Below the pieces are notes generated by a model. The model made no database searches. It saw only the letters and a list, made by a program, of their open reading frames with translations, and had not been told where the DNA came from. The position numbers and the translations under genes were made by a program. This document shows positions 8,249-16,137 of a stretch of 64,000 bases of DNA, piece by piece. The DNA lies in the NCBI GenBank assembly GCA_005878515.1, contig VBLZ01000097.1, forward strand, positions 1 through 64,000. The letters run 5' to 3'. Origin of the DNA: Methanobacteriota archaeon (GTDB lineage Archaea; Thermoplasmatota; Thermoplasmata; RBG-16-68-12). The first letter of the stretch is position 1. Every line of letters starts with the position of its first letter.

Positions 8249-8308
8249 GGCGCGTTCCGATAGGCCCTGGGTATTTGGAACTTGCCACCAACGGTGCGTG
8301 CGATGGGA

Positions 8309-10066
8309 CTACATGCCCCAAAAAGGGTCCTCCTTGCGTTTGATTGCGGCGGTCTGCTCGAGCGCTTCGACCTCGTCGTGGGTCAGGTCCGCCCGCCCCC
8401 GGACCGCTCGTGCGTCGGCCTCCGGGAGGTCGATGTAGAGGATGTCGCCGCCGTTGATCTGTCGGCCGATCGTGATCCCGTCCACGGAGATGGCCACCTC
8501 CTGGCCCTGCGTCGCGCCGTCGAGGCTTTTCTCTCCGCTCCGGATTGCCTTGATCCGGCCGAGGGGCCGGCCGTCCGCGCGCATGACCGATTCGCCTGGG
8601 CGGATCCGTCCCGCGAGCACGCGGACGCCAAAGATCGCGGGCTTCGAGGCCCGGAAGACATGTTCTCCCAGAAAGAGAAGCTTCGCAGGATACGCGATCT
8701 CCTTCCGACCGGCCTCGGCCAGCTGTCGCTTCCGCTCGTCCCGCCACGCTTCGTAGTCTTCGATCAACCGGTAGATCACATCGTTCTCGAGCAACTTCAG
8801 GTCCGGATGGTCTCGGAGCGCGGTCTTCGCGTCCGGGAGGATCTCCAGGTTGAACGCCAGGATCGCGCGGTTCAGCGGGTTCTTCGCGGTCGCGGCGTCG
8901 GTGACATCCCGTCGTGAGACCGGTCCGATTCGGGCGAACTTGATCGGGATCGAGGCCTGTTTGGATTCGTACGCGAGGCCCTCGAGGGATCCGATTGCAT
9001 CGGCCTTGACGAGGATCCCTTCGTCCTGCGTCTCGATGTGGACCTGGGACTCTTTCGCGACTTCCTCGATGACCGCGGCGAGGTCGCCCTTCACCGCGCG
9101 GATCGGGGCCCCCGCGACGGCCTTCTCGAGCCCGCTGCCGACGATCTTGACTCCCGAGGCCGCGGAGGCGCTCTTCACCGAATCGAACCGCTCTTGCGGG
9201 TCGCGGATTTCGTCCAACGGCTTCGGCTTGAGCAGGGCCTTCACCTTCGTCGTCCCCGGCTTGCCCGCGGTCCCGAAGACGATCGCCTCGCCTTTCGAGA
9301 GGGTGCCTTCGTAGATGATCGCGTCCAGCGTGGTTCCGACGCCTTTTTCCTCCTTGACCTCGAGGATCGTGCCGACCGCAGGCCCCTCGGCGGTCGCGAG
9401 TTGCTCCCCGAGGAACCGCTGCGCGAGGCCGATCAGGGTGAGCAACAGGTCCGGGATGCCTTCGCCGAACTTCGCGCTGACCGGGATGACCGCCAGGTTC
9501 GTCGTGAAGTCCTCGATCCGGTCGTAGCGGTCTGCGGAGAAGCCGTGCTCGAACAGGCGGCCGACGAGCTCATACATCCGACGGTCGAGTTCCTCGCGGG
9601 CGGAGTCCGGCTGATCCTGGTACGAGCGGACGAAGGGCTGGCCTTCGTGCTTCCGCCACCCGGGCACCATGTCGATCTTGTTCGCGGCGACGACGAACGG
9701 CGTCTTGTAGCGGCGCAGGATGTTCAGGCTCTCGATCGTCTGCGGGCGGAATCCTTCGTTGACGTCGATCACGAGGACCGCGAGGTCCGCGAGGGCGCCG
9801 CCGCGAGCCCGCAACGTCGAGAAGGCGACGTGGCCCGGCGTGTCGATGAAGAGGAGGCCGGGGATCTGGAAGGATCGTCCCTTGACGAGGTCCCCGCACA
9901 TCTCGAGGATCGCCGCGAGAGGGACCTCCGTCGCGCCGATGTGCTGGGTGATCCCGCCGGCCTCGCGGCCCGCGACGCCGGTACCCCGGATCCGGTCGAG
10001 GAGGGTCGTCTTGCCATGGTCCACGTGTCCCAGGACGGACACGATGGGCTGGCGAATGGAAGCCAT
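8309..10066 (-). CDS. infB: Translation initiation factor IF-2 (aIF5B)
   Basis: This GTPase promotes ribosomal subunit joining at initiation. The 585-residue protein has the short archaeal form without the long bacterial N-terminal region. It shows G1 GHVDHGKTTLL (residues 12-22), switch I RGTGVAGREAGGITQHIGA, G3 LLFIDTPGHVAF, G4 VVAANKIDMV and an SAKFGEG segment for G5, then the beta-barrel and C-terminal domains with LSKGEAIVFG and GRIRPGESVMRADG. ATG at 10066 is preferred to GTG at 10072. A TATA-like box lies about 26-35 bp upstream. In many Archaea infB follows the L7Ae-S28e-L24e-ndk cluster directly; here a plus-strand membrane gene lies between. Confidence 0.95.
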   Translation of the reverse strand: MASIRQPIVSVLGHVDHGKTTLLDRIRGTGVAGREAGGITQHIGATEVPLAAILEMCGDLVKGRSFQIPGLLFIDTPGHVAFSTLRARGGALADLAVLVIDVNEGFRPQTIESLNILRRYKTPFVVAANKIDMVPGWRKHEGQPFVRSYQDQPDSAREELDRRMYELVGRLFEHGFSADRYDRIEDFTTNLAVIPVSAKFGEGIPDLLLTLIGLAQRFLGEQLATAEGPAVGTILEVKEEKGVGTTLDAIIYEGTLSKGEAIVFGTAGKPGTTKVKALLKPKPLDEIRDPQERFDSVKSASAASGVKIVGSGLEKAVAGAPIRAVKGDLAAVIEEVAKESQVHIETQDEGILVKADAIGSLEGLAYESKQASIPIKFARIGPVSRRDVTDAATAKNPLNRAILAFNLEILPDAKTALRDHPDLKLLENDVIYRLIEDYEAWRDERKRQLAEAGRKEIAYPAKLLFLGEHVFRASKPAIFGVRVLAGRIRPGESVMRADGRPLGRIKAIRSGEKSLDGATQGQEVAISVDGITIGRQINGGDILYIDLPEADARAVRGRADLTHDEVEALEQTAAIKRKEDPFWGM

Positions 10067-10091
10067 CGCCACCGGACCAAGAATCCGTCGA

Positions 10092-10101
10092 TATTAGAAG
10101 G
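10092..10101 (-). promoter_or_regulatory. TATA-like element upstream of infB
   Basis: On the minus strand the sequence reads TTCTAATATC, about 26-35 bp upstream of the infB ATG. This would give a nearly leaderless transcript and an own promoter for infB despite the ribosomal cluster upstream. Confidence 0.35.
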
Positions 10102-10175
10102 ATGCGGTCCGGGATCATCGGCGGAACCTCTTTGCAGAAGGAATATGCCGAGCTGGAGGGGTACGGGGTATCGGC

Positions 10176-10556
10176 ATGGCTAGGCGAACCGGCCGGATCG
10201 TTCTCGGTGTCATGCTCATGTCTGTCTCCATTCCCTGGTTTTTCTACGCGCTCGGCATCGCGTTTCGGGAAAGCAGCTTCGCCAATGCAATCGGCTACAC
10301 GATTCCGTTCGTATTCCTCGAGATCTCGATCTACCTCCTCGTGAATGGTATGGTGGACGGGCGGTTTGGAGTCGTGCTCGCTTTGGCGGTGTGCGGACTT
10401 ATTGTCGCGATTGGGGGAGTTGGGACTTACATCTTCACCAGCACCTGGTTCCGCGCTCCTTTTCTTGCGCCCGTATGGACGGCCCTTGGCACGATTGGCT
10501 TTCTCCTGATGGTACCGCTCGCGATATACGTCGCAAGACGCGCCAAAACCAGGTAA
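10176..10556 (+). CDS. Four-helix membrane protein inserted between ndk and infB
   Basis: The 126-residue product has four hydrophobic segments (IVLGVMLMSVSIPWFFYAL, AIGYTIPFVFLEISIYLLV, FGVVLALAVCGLIVAIGGV, PVWTALGTIGFLLMVPLAIY) and a basic C-terminus (RRAKTR). The family is unknown. The codon composition is less GC-extreme than that of the neighbours. It lies on the opposite strand from the translation genes on both sides, and an 11-base G tract follows its stop codon. These traits suggest a later insertion into a conserved cluster, though no mobile-element ends are visible. Confidence 0.6.
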   Translation: MARRTGRIVLGVMLMSVSIPWFFYALGIAFRESSFANAIGYTIPFVFLEISIYLLVNGMVDGRFGVVLALAVCGLIVAIGGVGTYIFTSTWFRAPFLAPVWTALGTIGFLLMVPLAIYVARRAKTR

Positions 10557-10561
10557 TTCCC

Positions 10562-10572
10562 GGGGGGGGGGG
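10562..10572. repeat. Homopolymeric G tract (11 bases)
   Basis: Eleven consecutive G residues lie six bases after the stop of the membrane protein gene, outside any gene. Such a tract is prone to slippage in replication and to sequencing error, so its exact length is uncertain. Confidence 0.8.
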
Positions 10573-10632
10573 CTCCGCGTCGCCTCTCCGGTGCGATGTC
10601 TGAAGTTTGGCGGATTCAGAGGTTGGGTCCGA

Positions 10633-11091
10633 CTACTCCCTTAACCAGGACTCGTCGATCCGCGTATACGCGTGAATCTCATCGGGCTTGAAGAACATCG
10701 AGATTTCGCGTTTCGCACTCTCGCCCGAGTCGGAACCGTGGATCACATTGCGACCAATTGTGAGCGCGAAGTCCCCGCGGATGGTGCCCGGTTCGGCCTC
10801 CGCGGAGTTGGTCTTGCCCATCATCTTGCGGACGGCGGCGACCGCGCCGTCTCCTTCGAGGACCATCGCGACGACGGGCCCTGCGGCAATGTAGCTCATG
10901 AGCGGTTCGAAGAAGGCTTTCCCCTTGTGCTCCGCGTAGTACGTCTCCCCGAGGGAGCGGCTCACGCGGACGAGTTTCAACGCGGTCACCTTCAGCCCGC
11001 GGTGTTCGAATCGGGAGACGATTTCTCCAATGAGGCCGCGCTGCACCGCGTCCGGCTTCAGGAGGACGAAGGTGCGTTCGGCCACATTCAT
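10633..11091 (-). CDS. ndk: Nucleoside diphosphate kinase
   Basis: NDK transfers the gamma phosphate between nucleoside triphosphates and diphosphates through a phosphohistidine. The 152-residue protein opens with ERTFVLLKPDAVQRGLIGEI (residues 5-24), has the Kpn-loop region and the active-site segment GRNVIHGSDS with the catalytic His near residue 118, and ends at the usual family length. The ATG overlaps the L24e stop (ATGA), so the two are translationally coupled. Linkage to L7Ae-S28e-L24e is a classic archaeal arrangement. Confidence 0.96.
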   Translation of the reverse strand: MNVAERTFVLLKPDAVQRGLIGEIVSRFEHRGLKVTALKLVRVSRSLGETYYAEHKGKAFFEPLMSYIAAGPVVAMVLEGDGAVAAVRKMMGKTNSAEAEPGTIRGDFALTIGRNVIHGSDSGESAKREISMFFKPDEIHAYTRIDESWLRE

Positions 11092-11702
11092 TTCCCCTTC
11101 TTCGCCTTCTTCGCGGTCGGCGCGGGCGCCTCCTCTTCGTCGGCCGGTTCGCGCTTGCGACCCTTGACTTCCTGCCATCGCCCATCGAGCCACGACTTGA
11201 ACGTGCGTCGGCCCTCCGGAGAATCTTTCCAGGCGAGGAACTCCGCCTTGTCGATCCGCGTGACGGGCTTGGCGCCGTGCTTCTTCTTCGACCAGCCGAC
11301 GATCGACGTGTGGAACGCGTTGCTCGCGACGAAGTCCGAATACTGCCGCTCGAGGTCCCCGCGAGAAAGGTCCGGGCCCAACCGCTTGTCGATCAGGTCG
11401 GACAGATCCGAGGGGATGTCCTTCCCCTTCGGAGTCTCGATTATGATTTCGACCGCGAGGGCCTCGGGCGCCGGAGTTTCCTCGGAGACAGAGACGGCCT
11501 CTTCGGCGGCCACCCGTCCGGCGGCTCGCCGGAACGCCTGGGTCCACGGGGTCCACCGCGGCACGCGCCCGAGCTTCAACATGTTCGCCTGGCACTTGTG
11601 CGAGCAGAAGAGGAAGACGGTCCCGTCTTTTCGGATGAACATCTTGCCCGTGCCGGGCTCGATCTCGTTGCCGCAGAACGAGCATGATCGGCGCGTCGGC
11701 AT
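11088..11702 (-). CDS. rpl24e: 50S ribosomal protein L24e with a long C-terminal extension
   Basis: The first 62 residues are a standard archaeal L24e: the zinc-binding CSFCGNEIEPGTGKMFIRKD segment, FLFCSHKCQANMLKLGR, then PRWTPWTQAFR. Archaeal L24e normally stops near here. This protein continues to 204 residues with a linker rich in Ala, Glu and Val, then a folded-looking segment (SDLIDKRLGPDLSRGDLERQ, FHTSIVGWSKKKHGAKPV, FLAWKDSPEGRRTFKSWLDG) and a Lys-rich tail. The start is only four bases from the S28e stop and the end overlaps ndk. The role of the extension is unknown; a rRNA- or factor-binding addition is possible. Confidence 0.9.
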   Translation of the reverse strand: MPTRRSCSFCGNEIEPGTGKMFIRKDGTVFLFCSHKCQANMLKLGRVPRWTPWTQAFRRAAGRVAAEEAVSVSEETPAPEALAVEIIIETPKGKDIPSDLSDLIDKRLGPDLSRGDLERQYSDFVASNAFHTSIVGWSKKKHGAKPVTRIDKAEFLAWKDSPEGRRTFKSWLDGRWQEVKGRKREPADEEEAPAPTAKKAKKGK

Positions 11703-11706
11703 CGTC

Positions 11707-11919
11707 TCACCGGACCGAGAGCTTGCGGGCCTCGCGTGCCGTCTCGCGCAGCATCAGGACGTCGCCGACTTGGATGCTGCCCTTCACGTTGCGCGTGATG
11801 ATGCGGCCCTTGTCGCGACCGTCGAGGACGCGGACCTTGACCTGGACCGCTTCTCCTGTCATCCCGGTCCGGCCGACGACCTCGACGACCTCCGCGGGAA
11901 TGCTGTCATCGTCCGCCAT
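11707..11919 (-). CDS. rps28e: 30S ribosomal protein S28e
   Basis: S28e is an archaeal/eukaryal small-subunit protein with an OB fold near the mRNA exit region. The 70-residue product shows the family core PAEVVEVVGRTGMTGEAVQV, the DGRDKGRIITRNVKG segment and the C-terminal LRETAREARKL, and it is full length. It lies between L7Ae (29-base gap) and L24e (four-base gap), all on the minus strand. Confidence 0.96.
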   Translation of the reverse strand: MADDDSIPAEVVEVVGRTGMTGEAVQVKVRVLDGRDKGRIITRNVKGSIQVGDVLMLRETAREARKLSVR

Positions 11920-11948
11920 GTTCTCTCACTCGCGTGTCCGGAGAATCG

Positions 11949-12320
11949 TCACTTTTTCATCGCGCGGATTTTCGCGGAGACGTCATCGATGACCGGCTTC
12001 GCCTTGCCCGGGTCGAGGATCGCGATCGATGCGGTCGCCTTGCCCAGGCCGACCGCGACGCCGAGCTCCTGCTTGCTCGGTACGTAGGCGTAGGGCACGC
12101 CCTTCTCTTCGCAGAGGAGCGGCATGTGCGCCAGGATCTCCTCTGGCTGGACGTCCTCCGCCATCACGACGAACTGCGCCTCGCCGCGCTCGACGAGCTT
12201 CGTGACCTCGTTCGTCCCCTTGCGGACTTTCCCGGTCTCCTTCGCGAGCTCGATTGACTGATAGGTCTTGTCGACGAGCTCCTTCGGCATCTCGAATCGA
12301 ACGTACATCGGCTTGGGCAT
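11949..12320 (-). CDS. rpl7ae: 50S ribosomal protein L7Ae (k-turn RNA-binding)
   Basis: L7Ae binds kink-turn RNA in 23S rRNA, in box C/D and H/ACA guide RNPs and in archaeal RNase P. The 123-residue product has the signature GKVRKGTNEVTKLVERGEAQ (residues 30-49), the VVMAEDVQPEEILAHMPLLC region and the VPYAYVPSKQELGVAVG loop typical of the family. It is the first gene of the L7Ae-S28e-L24e-ndk operon, with a TATA-like box about 90 bp upstream. In some Archaea L7Ae represses its own mRNA through a leader k-turn; I did not find a clear k-turn here. Confidence 0.96.
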   Translation of the reverse strand: MPKPMYVRFEMPKELVDKTYQSIELAKETGKVRKGTNEVTKLVERGEAQFVVMAEDVQPEEILAHMPLLCEEKGVPYAYVPSKQELGVAVGLGKATASIAILDPGKAKPVIDDVSAKIRAMKK

Positions 12321-12410
12321 CGTGGAGACCTCCTTCCGCCCCGCGGCCGCGGGACGTCATCAGTCATCGGCTCCCCGTCCTCGGAGAAGCGGCCGTCGAA
12401 GTGGCGCGGG

Positions 12411-12419
12411 TTATAAAAG
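12411..12419 (-). promoter_or_regulatory. TATA-like element between the L7Ae operon and a plus-strand gene
   Basis: TTATAAAAG (minus strand CTTTTATAA) lies 91 bp upstream of L7Ae on the minus strand and 89 bp upstream of the plus-strand gene at 12508. The minus reading precedes a highly expressed ribosomal operon and is favoured, but the element could serve either gene. Confidence 0.45.
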
Positions 12420-12507
12420 GTTTGCGACCCTCTCCCGGCAGCTCTGCGAATCAGCGCGGCACCGTTGTGCAGCAAGGTTGAAATCGCGAGGTGCGGTTCA
12501 ATCACAC

Positions 12508-13032
12508 ATGCCCACAGACCGGAAGTTCTGCCGGTTCGCCACGTCGGACCGTCCACTGCAGACCCGAGAGATTCCGGAGGGCGGGATTTGTTTGTCCGCG
12601 TTCATCGTCCTGAGCGAGAGCGGCCATCGAGACCGCGTGCTCATGGGTCATCTCGATCCTTCCGCGGACTGGGATCACATCGGGGCGCTGGATTCGGAAC
12701 GGGCCGCGCTGAACAGCAAAGGATGGATGCTGCCTTCGTCGCACCTGTTGCTCGGTGAGTCGCCGCAGGCGGCCGCGGATCGGATCCTCAAGGAGCAACT
12801 CGGTCTCCCGAGTCATCCGCTGAACGGCCCCCTCGTCTTCTCCGAGGTGTACGGTCCCAAGAATCACTGGGATCTCGAATTCGTCTTCCTCGGGGAACGG
12901 AACCAGATCGGACAGCATCCGGCATGGACCGAGCTCGCGTTCGTCGACACGAACGAAACGCCGCGGGAGGAAGTCTCGCGGTACCATGATGACATCCTCG
13001 CGCACGTGGGCCGTTGGAATCCAACCGGATGA
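12508..13032 (+). CDS. Nudix-fold protein with a degenerate Nudix box
   Basis: The 174-residue protein has a region near residues 71-99 (GWMLPSSHLLLGESPQAAAD followed by RILKEQLGL) that aligns with the Nudix box GX5EX7REUXEEXGU. The RExxEE core reads RILKEQ: one Glu is Ile and the last Glu is Gln. Loss of metal-binding Glu suggests weakened or absent hydrolase activity and possibly a sensor or binding role. The surrounding strands (RVLMGHL, DLEFVFLGE) fit the fold. ATG at 12508 is the first sensible start. The gene is divergent from the L7Ae operon and 44 bases from the convergent recJ-like gene. Confidence 0.65.
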   Translation: MPTDRKFCRFATSDRPLQTREIPEGGICLSAFIVLSESGHRDRVLMGHLDPSADWDHIGALDSERAALNSKGWMLPSSHLLLGESPQAAADRILKEQLGLPSHPLNGPLVFSEVYGPKNHWDLEFVFLGERNQIGQHPAWTELAFVDTNETPREEVSRYHDDILAHVGRWNPTG

Positions 13033-13076
13033 GAACTCGGGAAATCCTCGTGAGCCGCGGGAGGAGACTCCGCCGA

Positions 13077-14528
13077 CTAGCTTTGGCCGTCGCGATGGGC
13101 GGGCGGTGGTGTGGCTCGTCCCAGTTGTTCCCGAACCATTCGGTTCGCGATTTCCAGGAACTTCTCCTCGCTCCCCGGAGGGATCGTCGCGCCGGCCGCC
13201 GCATGGTGACCGCCTCCCTGGCCCCCGACGGCCATGCTGGCCACCTGCATGACGGCCGCGAGATCCAGCCCGCGGGCCACCAGCTCCCGCGTCGTCCGCG
13301 CCGAGACCTTGATGCCATCGTCCGCTTGCGCGAACGCGATGATCGGCAGGTCTTTCGTCGCGCCGTCTCGGTTGAGGGCCATGCTCGCAGCGATCCCGAC
13401 CACGGTGTCGCGGATCCGGTCCGCCGCATGGAAGTACTGAAGCGCTTCCATCTGCGTGATGCCGGTCTCCTCGATCGTCTCCATCGAGTCCACCAGATAC
13501 TCGCGGTGGCCGCGGAGGAGCCGGAGCGCCTGCGCGAGGTACTCGTCCCGATCGCCGCGGCACACGCGGTATCCGACCTCCGGTTGGTCGTACCGTCCGC
13601 ACGCGTTCATCAGGGTCCCGAACTCCTTGGCATCGCGCGTCGGACTCCCGGCGGGTTCTCGCGGCAGGGTGTATGTCTCCCCCGCGAGGCGCTCGACCTC
13701 CTTGATTCCGCAACCGCGTTCGAGCATGTGGGCGACGAGCGCGGAAACGACGCGCTGCTTCTCGCCTCGGTCGAGGTCCGACCAGCTCCGCCAGTGGTCC
13801 TCGATCTTCAGGTCGACTCCCTGCTCGAGGAGGAACGCGATGCACGCCTCCTCGTTCCCGCTCAGGCGGGGGATCCACGGGTCCGTTGCGTACTGGAGCA
13901 TCTTGTACGCGGGCCGGGTCTCCCGACCGAAGAGACGGAGATCGATCTGGGCCTCGAGGACGCCGGCCGCGATCCCATCGGCGAGGATCGTGCGGTTGTA
14001 GCCGGAGAGCCGCCGGAACTCCTGATCCTGGACATCGCCCACGGCGCCGACGACCGCGATCGAGGCGAGGTCAACGTTCTTCGGGGAAAGCGCTCTCGCC
14101 ACCGCGTACGCGCAGCCCGCGCCGCTCGCGACGTCGGAGCCTTCGCCTTCGAGATGCGGATTCAACATCAAGACCCGATCCTGGGATTCCGTGAAGCGAA
14201 CGAGATCGCTCCGCAACGCTTTCGGGACCTCTCGTTCCGTCGGGACATGGTGGTCCGTGATGACCGCGTCGAGCCCGTGCAGCGCGTGCAACATCCCGGC
14301 TCCCAGGTCGATGAACCAGACGAGCGGCGTCCCTTTCCGCTTCAATTCCGTGAGCACGGCTTCGTCCAGCTTCTTGACGAAGGCCACCTCATGGGAGATG
14401 CCCGCTCGATCCAGGGCCTCCGAGGCAATCGCTCCTCCCGTGATGCCGTCGGTGTCGATGTGGGTCACGATCCGGACGAAGGGCGCGGGGCGCAGGCGCT
14501 CCGCGATCTCCTGAGCGACGGCCTCCAT
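13077..14528 (-). CDS. Archaeal RecJ-like DHH/DHHA1 nuclease
   Basis: The 483-residue protein has the DHH motifs THIDTDGITGGAIASEA near residues 24-40, WFIDLGAGM near 72-80 and ITDHHVPTE near 91-99, and the C-terminal DHHA1 signature GGHHAAAGATIPPG near 440-453. Archaeal members of this family (COG0608-like, including GAN) act as single-strand exonucleases or GINS-associated replisome factors similar to eukaryotic Cdc45. No GINS gene is adjacent here. ATG at 14528 is preferred over GTG at 14540. Only 26 bases separate this start from the divergent Nudix gene. Confidence 0.88.
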   Translation of the reverse strand: MEAVAQEIAERLRPAPFVRIVTHIDTDGITGGAIASEALDRAGISHEVAFVKKLDEAVLTELKRKGTPLVWFIDLGAGMLHALHGLDAVITDHHVPTEREVPKALRSDLVRFTESQDRVLMLNPHLEGEGSDVASGAGCAYAVARALSPKNVDLASIAVVGAVGDVQDQEFRRLSGYNRTILADGIAAGVLEAQIDLRLFGRETRPAYKMLQYATDPWIPRLSGNEEACIAFLLEQGVDLKIEDHWRSWSDLDRGEKQRVVSALVAHMLERGCGIKEVERLAGETYTLPREPAGSPTRDAKEFGTLMNACGRYDQPEVGYRVCRGDRDEYLAQALRLLRGHREYLVDSMETIEETGITQMEALQYFHAADRIRDTVVGIAASMALNRDGATKDLPIIAFAQADDGIKVSARTTRELVARGLDLAAVMQVASMAVGGQGGGHHAAAGATIPPGSEEKFLEIANRMVREQLGRATPPPAHRDGQS

Positions 14529-14554
14529 CGCGCCACCCACCGGGAGGCAAACGC

Positions 14555-15040
14555 ATGAATCTTTGGGAGGGAGCCGCGGACGAGGTCGCCTCGCTTTTCC
14601 GAGAAGAACGGATATCCGAGGAGGGCCTTGGTGGCGATGTGCTTCATGTGACGGCCACGGGCCTGATCGCCCACGACGGGCGCGTCCTCCTGGGGAAGCG
14701 GACGAGCACGGTTCGATTCGCGGGCATGTGGGACGCCTTCGGCGGACATCTGGTCCCCTGCGAGGAACCCTCGGCCGCTCTGGTCCGCGAGCTTCAGGAA
14801 GAGTTGGGCATCACGGCGCTCCGGCCCCGGTTCCTCGGGATCTATGAGGACATCGATCCGACGTCCAAGGATCTCTTCCGTCACTACCTGTTCTTCGTCA
14901 CCCGCTGGAGTGGGGATCCGAAAATCACGAACGAGGAGCACTCCGAGGTCCGTTGGTTCACCCCCGAAGAAGCGGAACAACTGAATCTCGCGCCGAGCCT
15001 CAAGGACGCCATTCGGCGCATCCTCCCAAAGAAACCTTAA
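14555..15040 (+). CDS. Nudix hydrolase
   Basis: The 161-residue protein has an intact Nudix box: GGHLVPCEEPSAALVREL followed by QEELGI (about residues 66-89), with the G, E, RE and EE positions all present. The segment ahead (VTATGLIAHDGRVLLGKRT) is typical of nucleotide-type Nudix enzymes, and the last third (EVRWFTPEEAEQLNLAPSLK) resembles NUDIX proteins related to ADP-ribose or IPP-isomerase-like groups. Its substrate cannot be named. It is divergent from recJ with almost no intergenic space and is followed 31 bases later by the CoA-binding protein gene. Confidence 0.88.
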   Translation: MNLWEGAADEVASLFREERISEEGLGGDVLHVTATGLIAHDGRVLLGKRTSTVRFAGMWDAFGGHLVPCEEPSAALVRELQEELGITALRPRFLGIYEDIDPTSKDLFRHYLFFVTRWSGDPKITNEEHSEVRWFTPEEAEQLNLAPSLKDAIRRILPKKP

Positions 15041-15071
15041 TCGCGGCGCATGTGTTCAATCGGCCGAGCTT

Positions 15072-15491
15072 ATGGTCGACGAGAAGCAGATTAAGAAAAT
15101 CCTGAGCGACATCCGGACGATTGCCGTCGTCGGCTGTTCCAAGGATCCCGCGAAGGACGCGCACCGCGTCCCGAAGTACATGCAGATGAATGGCTACCGG
15201 ATCATCCCGGTGAATCCGACCGCGGCCGAGATCCTCGGTGAGAAGGCCTATCCGTCCCTGGATGCCGTCCCGATTCCGTTCGACGCCGTCGACATCTTCC
15301 GCCCCTCGGCGGACGTGCCGCCGATCGTGGACCAGGCCGTCAAGACCCCGGCGAAGGTCATCTGGCTCCAGCTCGGGATTCGCAACGAGGACGCCGCACG
15401 GAAGGCGCAGGCCGCGGGCAAGATCGTGATTCAGGACCGCTGCATGATGCGCGACCACGCGCGGCTATTCGGCAAGACGATCCTCGAATGA
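15072..15491 (+). CDS. CoA-binding protein (YccU/CoA_binding_2 type)
   Basis: The 139-residue protein is a single Rossmann-type domain: TIAVVGCSKDPAKDAHRVPK (residues 16-35), GYRIIPVNPTAAEILGEKAY, VDIFRPSADVPPIVDQA, KVIWLQLGIRNEDAARKA and VIQDRCMMRDHARLF. This matches standalone CoA-binding proteins related to the N-terminal domain of acyl-CoA synthetases (ADP-forming). The biological role of the family is unclear. The last 27 bases overlap the convergent hypothetical gene. Confidence 0.9.
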   Translation: MVDEKQIKKILSDIRTIAVVGCSKDPAKDAHRVPKYMQMNGYRIIPVNPTAAEILGEKAYPSLDAVPIPFDAVDIFRPSADVPPIVDQAVKTPAKVIWLQLGIRNEDAARKAQAAGKIVIQDRCMMRDHARLFGKTILE

Positions 15492-16088
15492 CGAGGCCGC
15501 GAACACGAGCGCGACGCTCGAGCCGCCCGCACGTCTCGCCGCGGCGATGAGGGCCTCGATCTCTCCGAGGACGCTCACCGCGGCCGGCGGCGCCTTGAAC
15601 TTCGCGGTGGTCACGGCTTCGTACCACGGACGGAGTCGGACTTCCGGCACGATTCCGACGCGGAACGGATTGGAGACTCCCCGCTCCAGCTTGACGTTCG
15701 GGCTGATTCCTGAGAACGCTTGCACCGGGACCTCGATCCAGTTGGATCCCTCCTGAGGGAACAGTTCCGGCGAGATTCCCGGCGGAAGGGTTTCCTCCGC
15801 GGCCCGGATCGAGCGGCTCCCGTCGGAGTTCTCCCAGACCCGGCCGAGGCGAGCGCCCGCCGAGACGACGGTATGATCGAGCCATGCGAGGTCGTGGATC
15901 CGCCGGATCGACGCCCGACGCGTCCACAGGACTTTCGCCAGGAGATAGTACGACTCGCGGAGCGCTTTCGCCTCCGGTGACTTCGGGCCCCCGGCGTGCT
16001 GCGCCTTCTCGAGCGCCGAAGCGACGAGCGGCTGCGACGAGAGCAACGACTGAAAGTCGACGACCCGGAGGAGCGCCCGCCATCCCAC
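15465..16088 (-). CDS. Conserved-looking protein of unknown function
   Basis: From a GTG at 16088 the product is 207 residues. The N-terminal half is helical (ALRESYYLLAKVLWTRRASI) and the second half mixes strands and Pro turns (LPPGISPELFPQEGSNWIEV, VSNPFRVGIVPEVRLRPWY). No motif or membrane segment is visible and I cannot name a family. The composition is protein-like, whereas the alternative minus frame over the same region is an Arg/Ser-rich shadow. It overlaps the convergent CoA-binding gene by 27 bases and is transcribed in the same direction as, and downstream of, the ACT-domain regulator. Confidence 0.5.
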   Translation of the reverse strand: MGWRALLRVVDFQSLLSSQPLVASALEKAQHAGGPKSPEAKALRESYYLLAKVLWTRRASIRRIHDLAWLDHTVVSAGARLGRVWENSDGSRSIRAAEETLPPGISPELFPQEGSNWIEVPVQAFSGISPNVKLERGVSNPFRVGIVPEVRLRPWYEAVTTAKFKAPPAAVSVLGEIEALIAAARRAGGSSVALVFAASSFEDRLAE

Positions 16089-16137
16089 GGCACCGCCACG
16101 GGTCTCACAAAGAAAAGGGTGTCGGCGGGCGGGCCGA

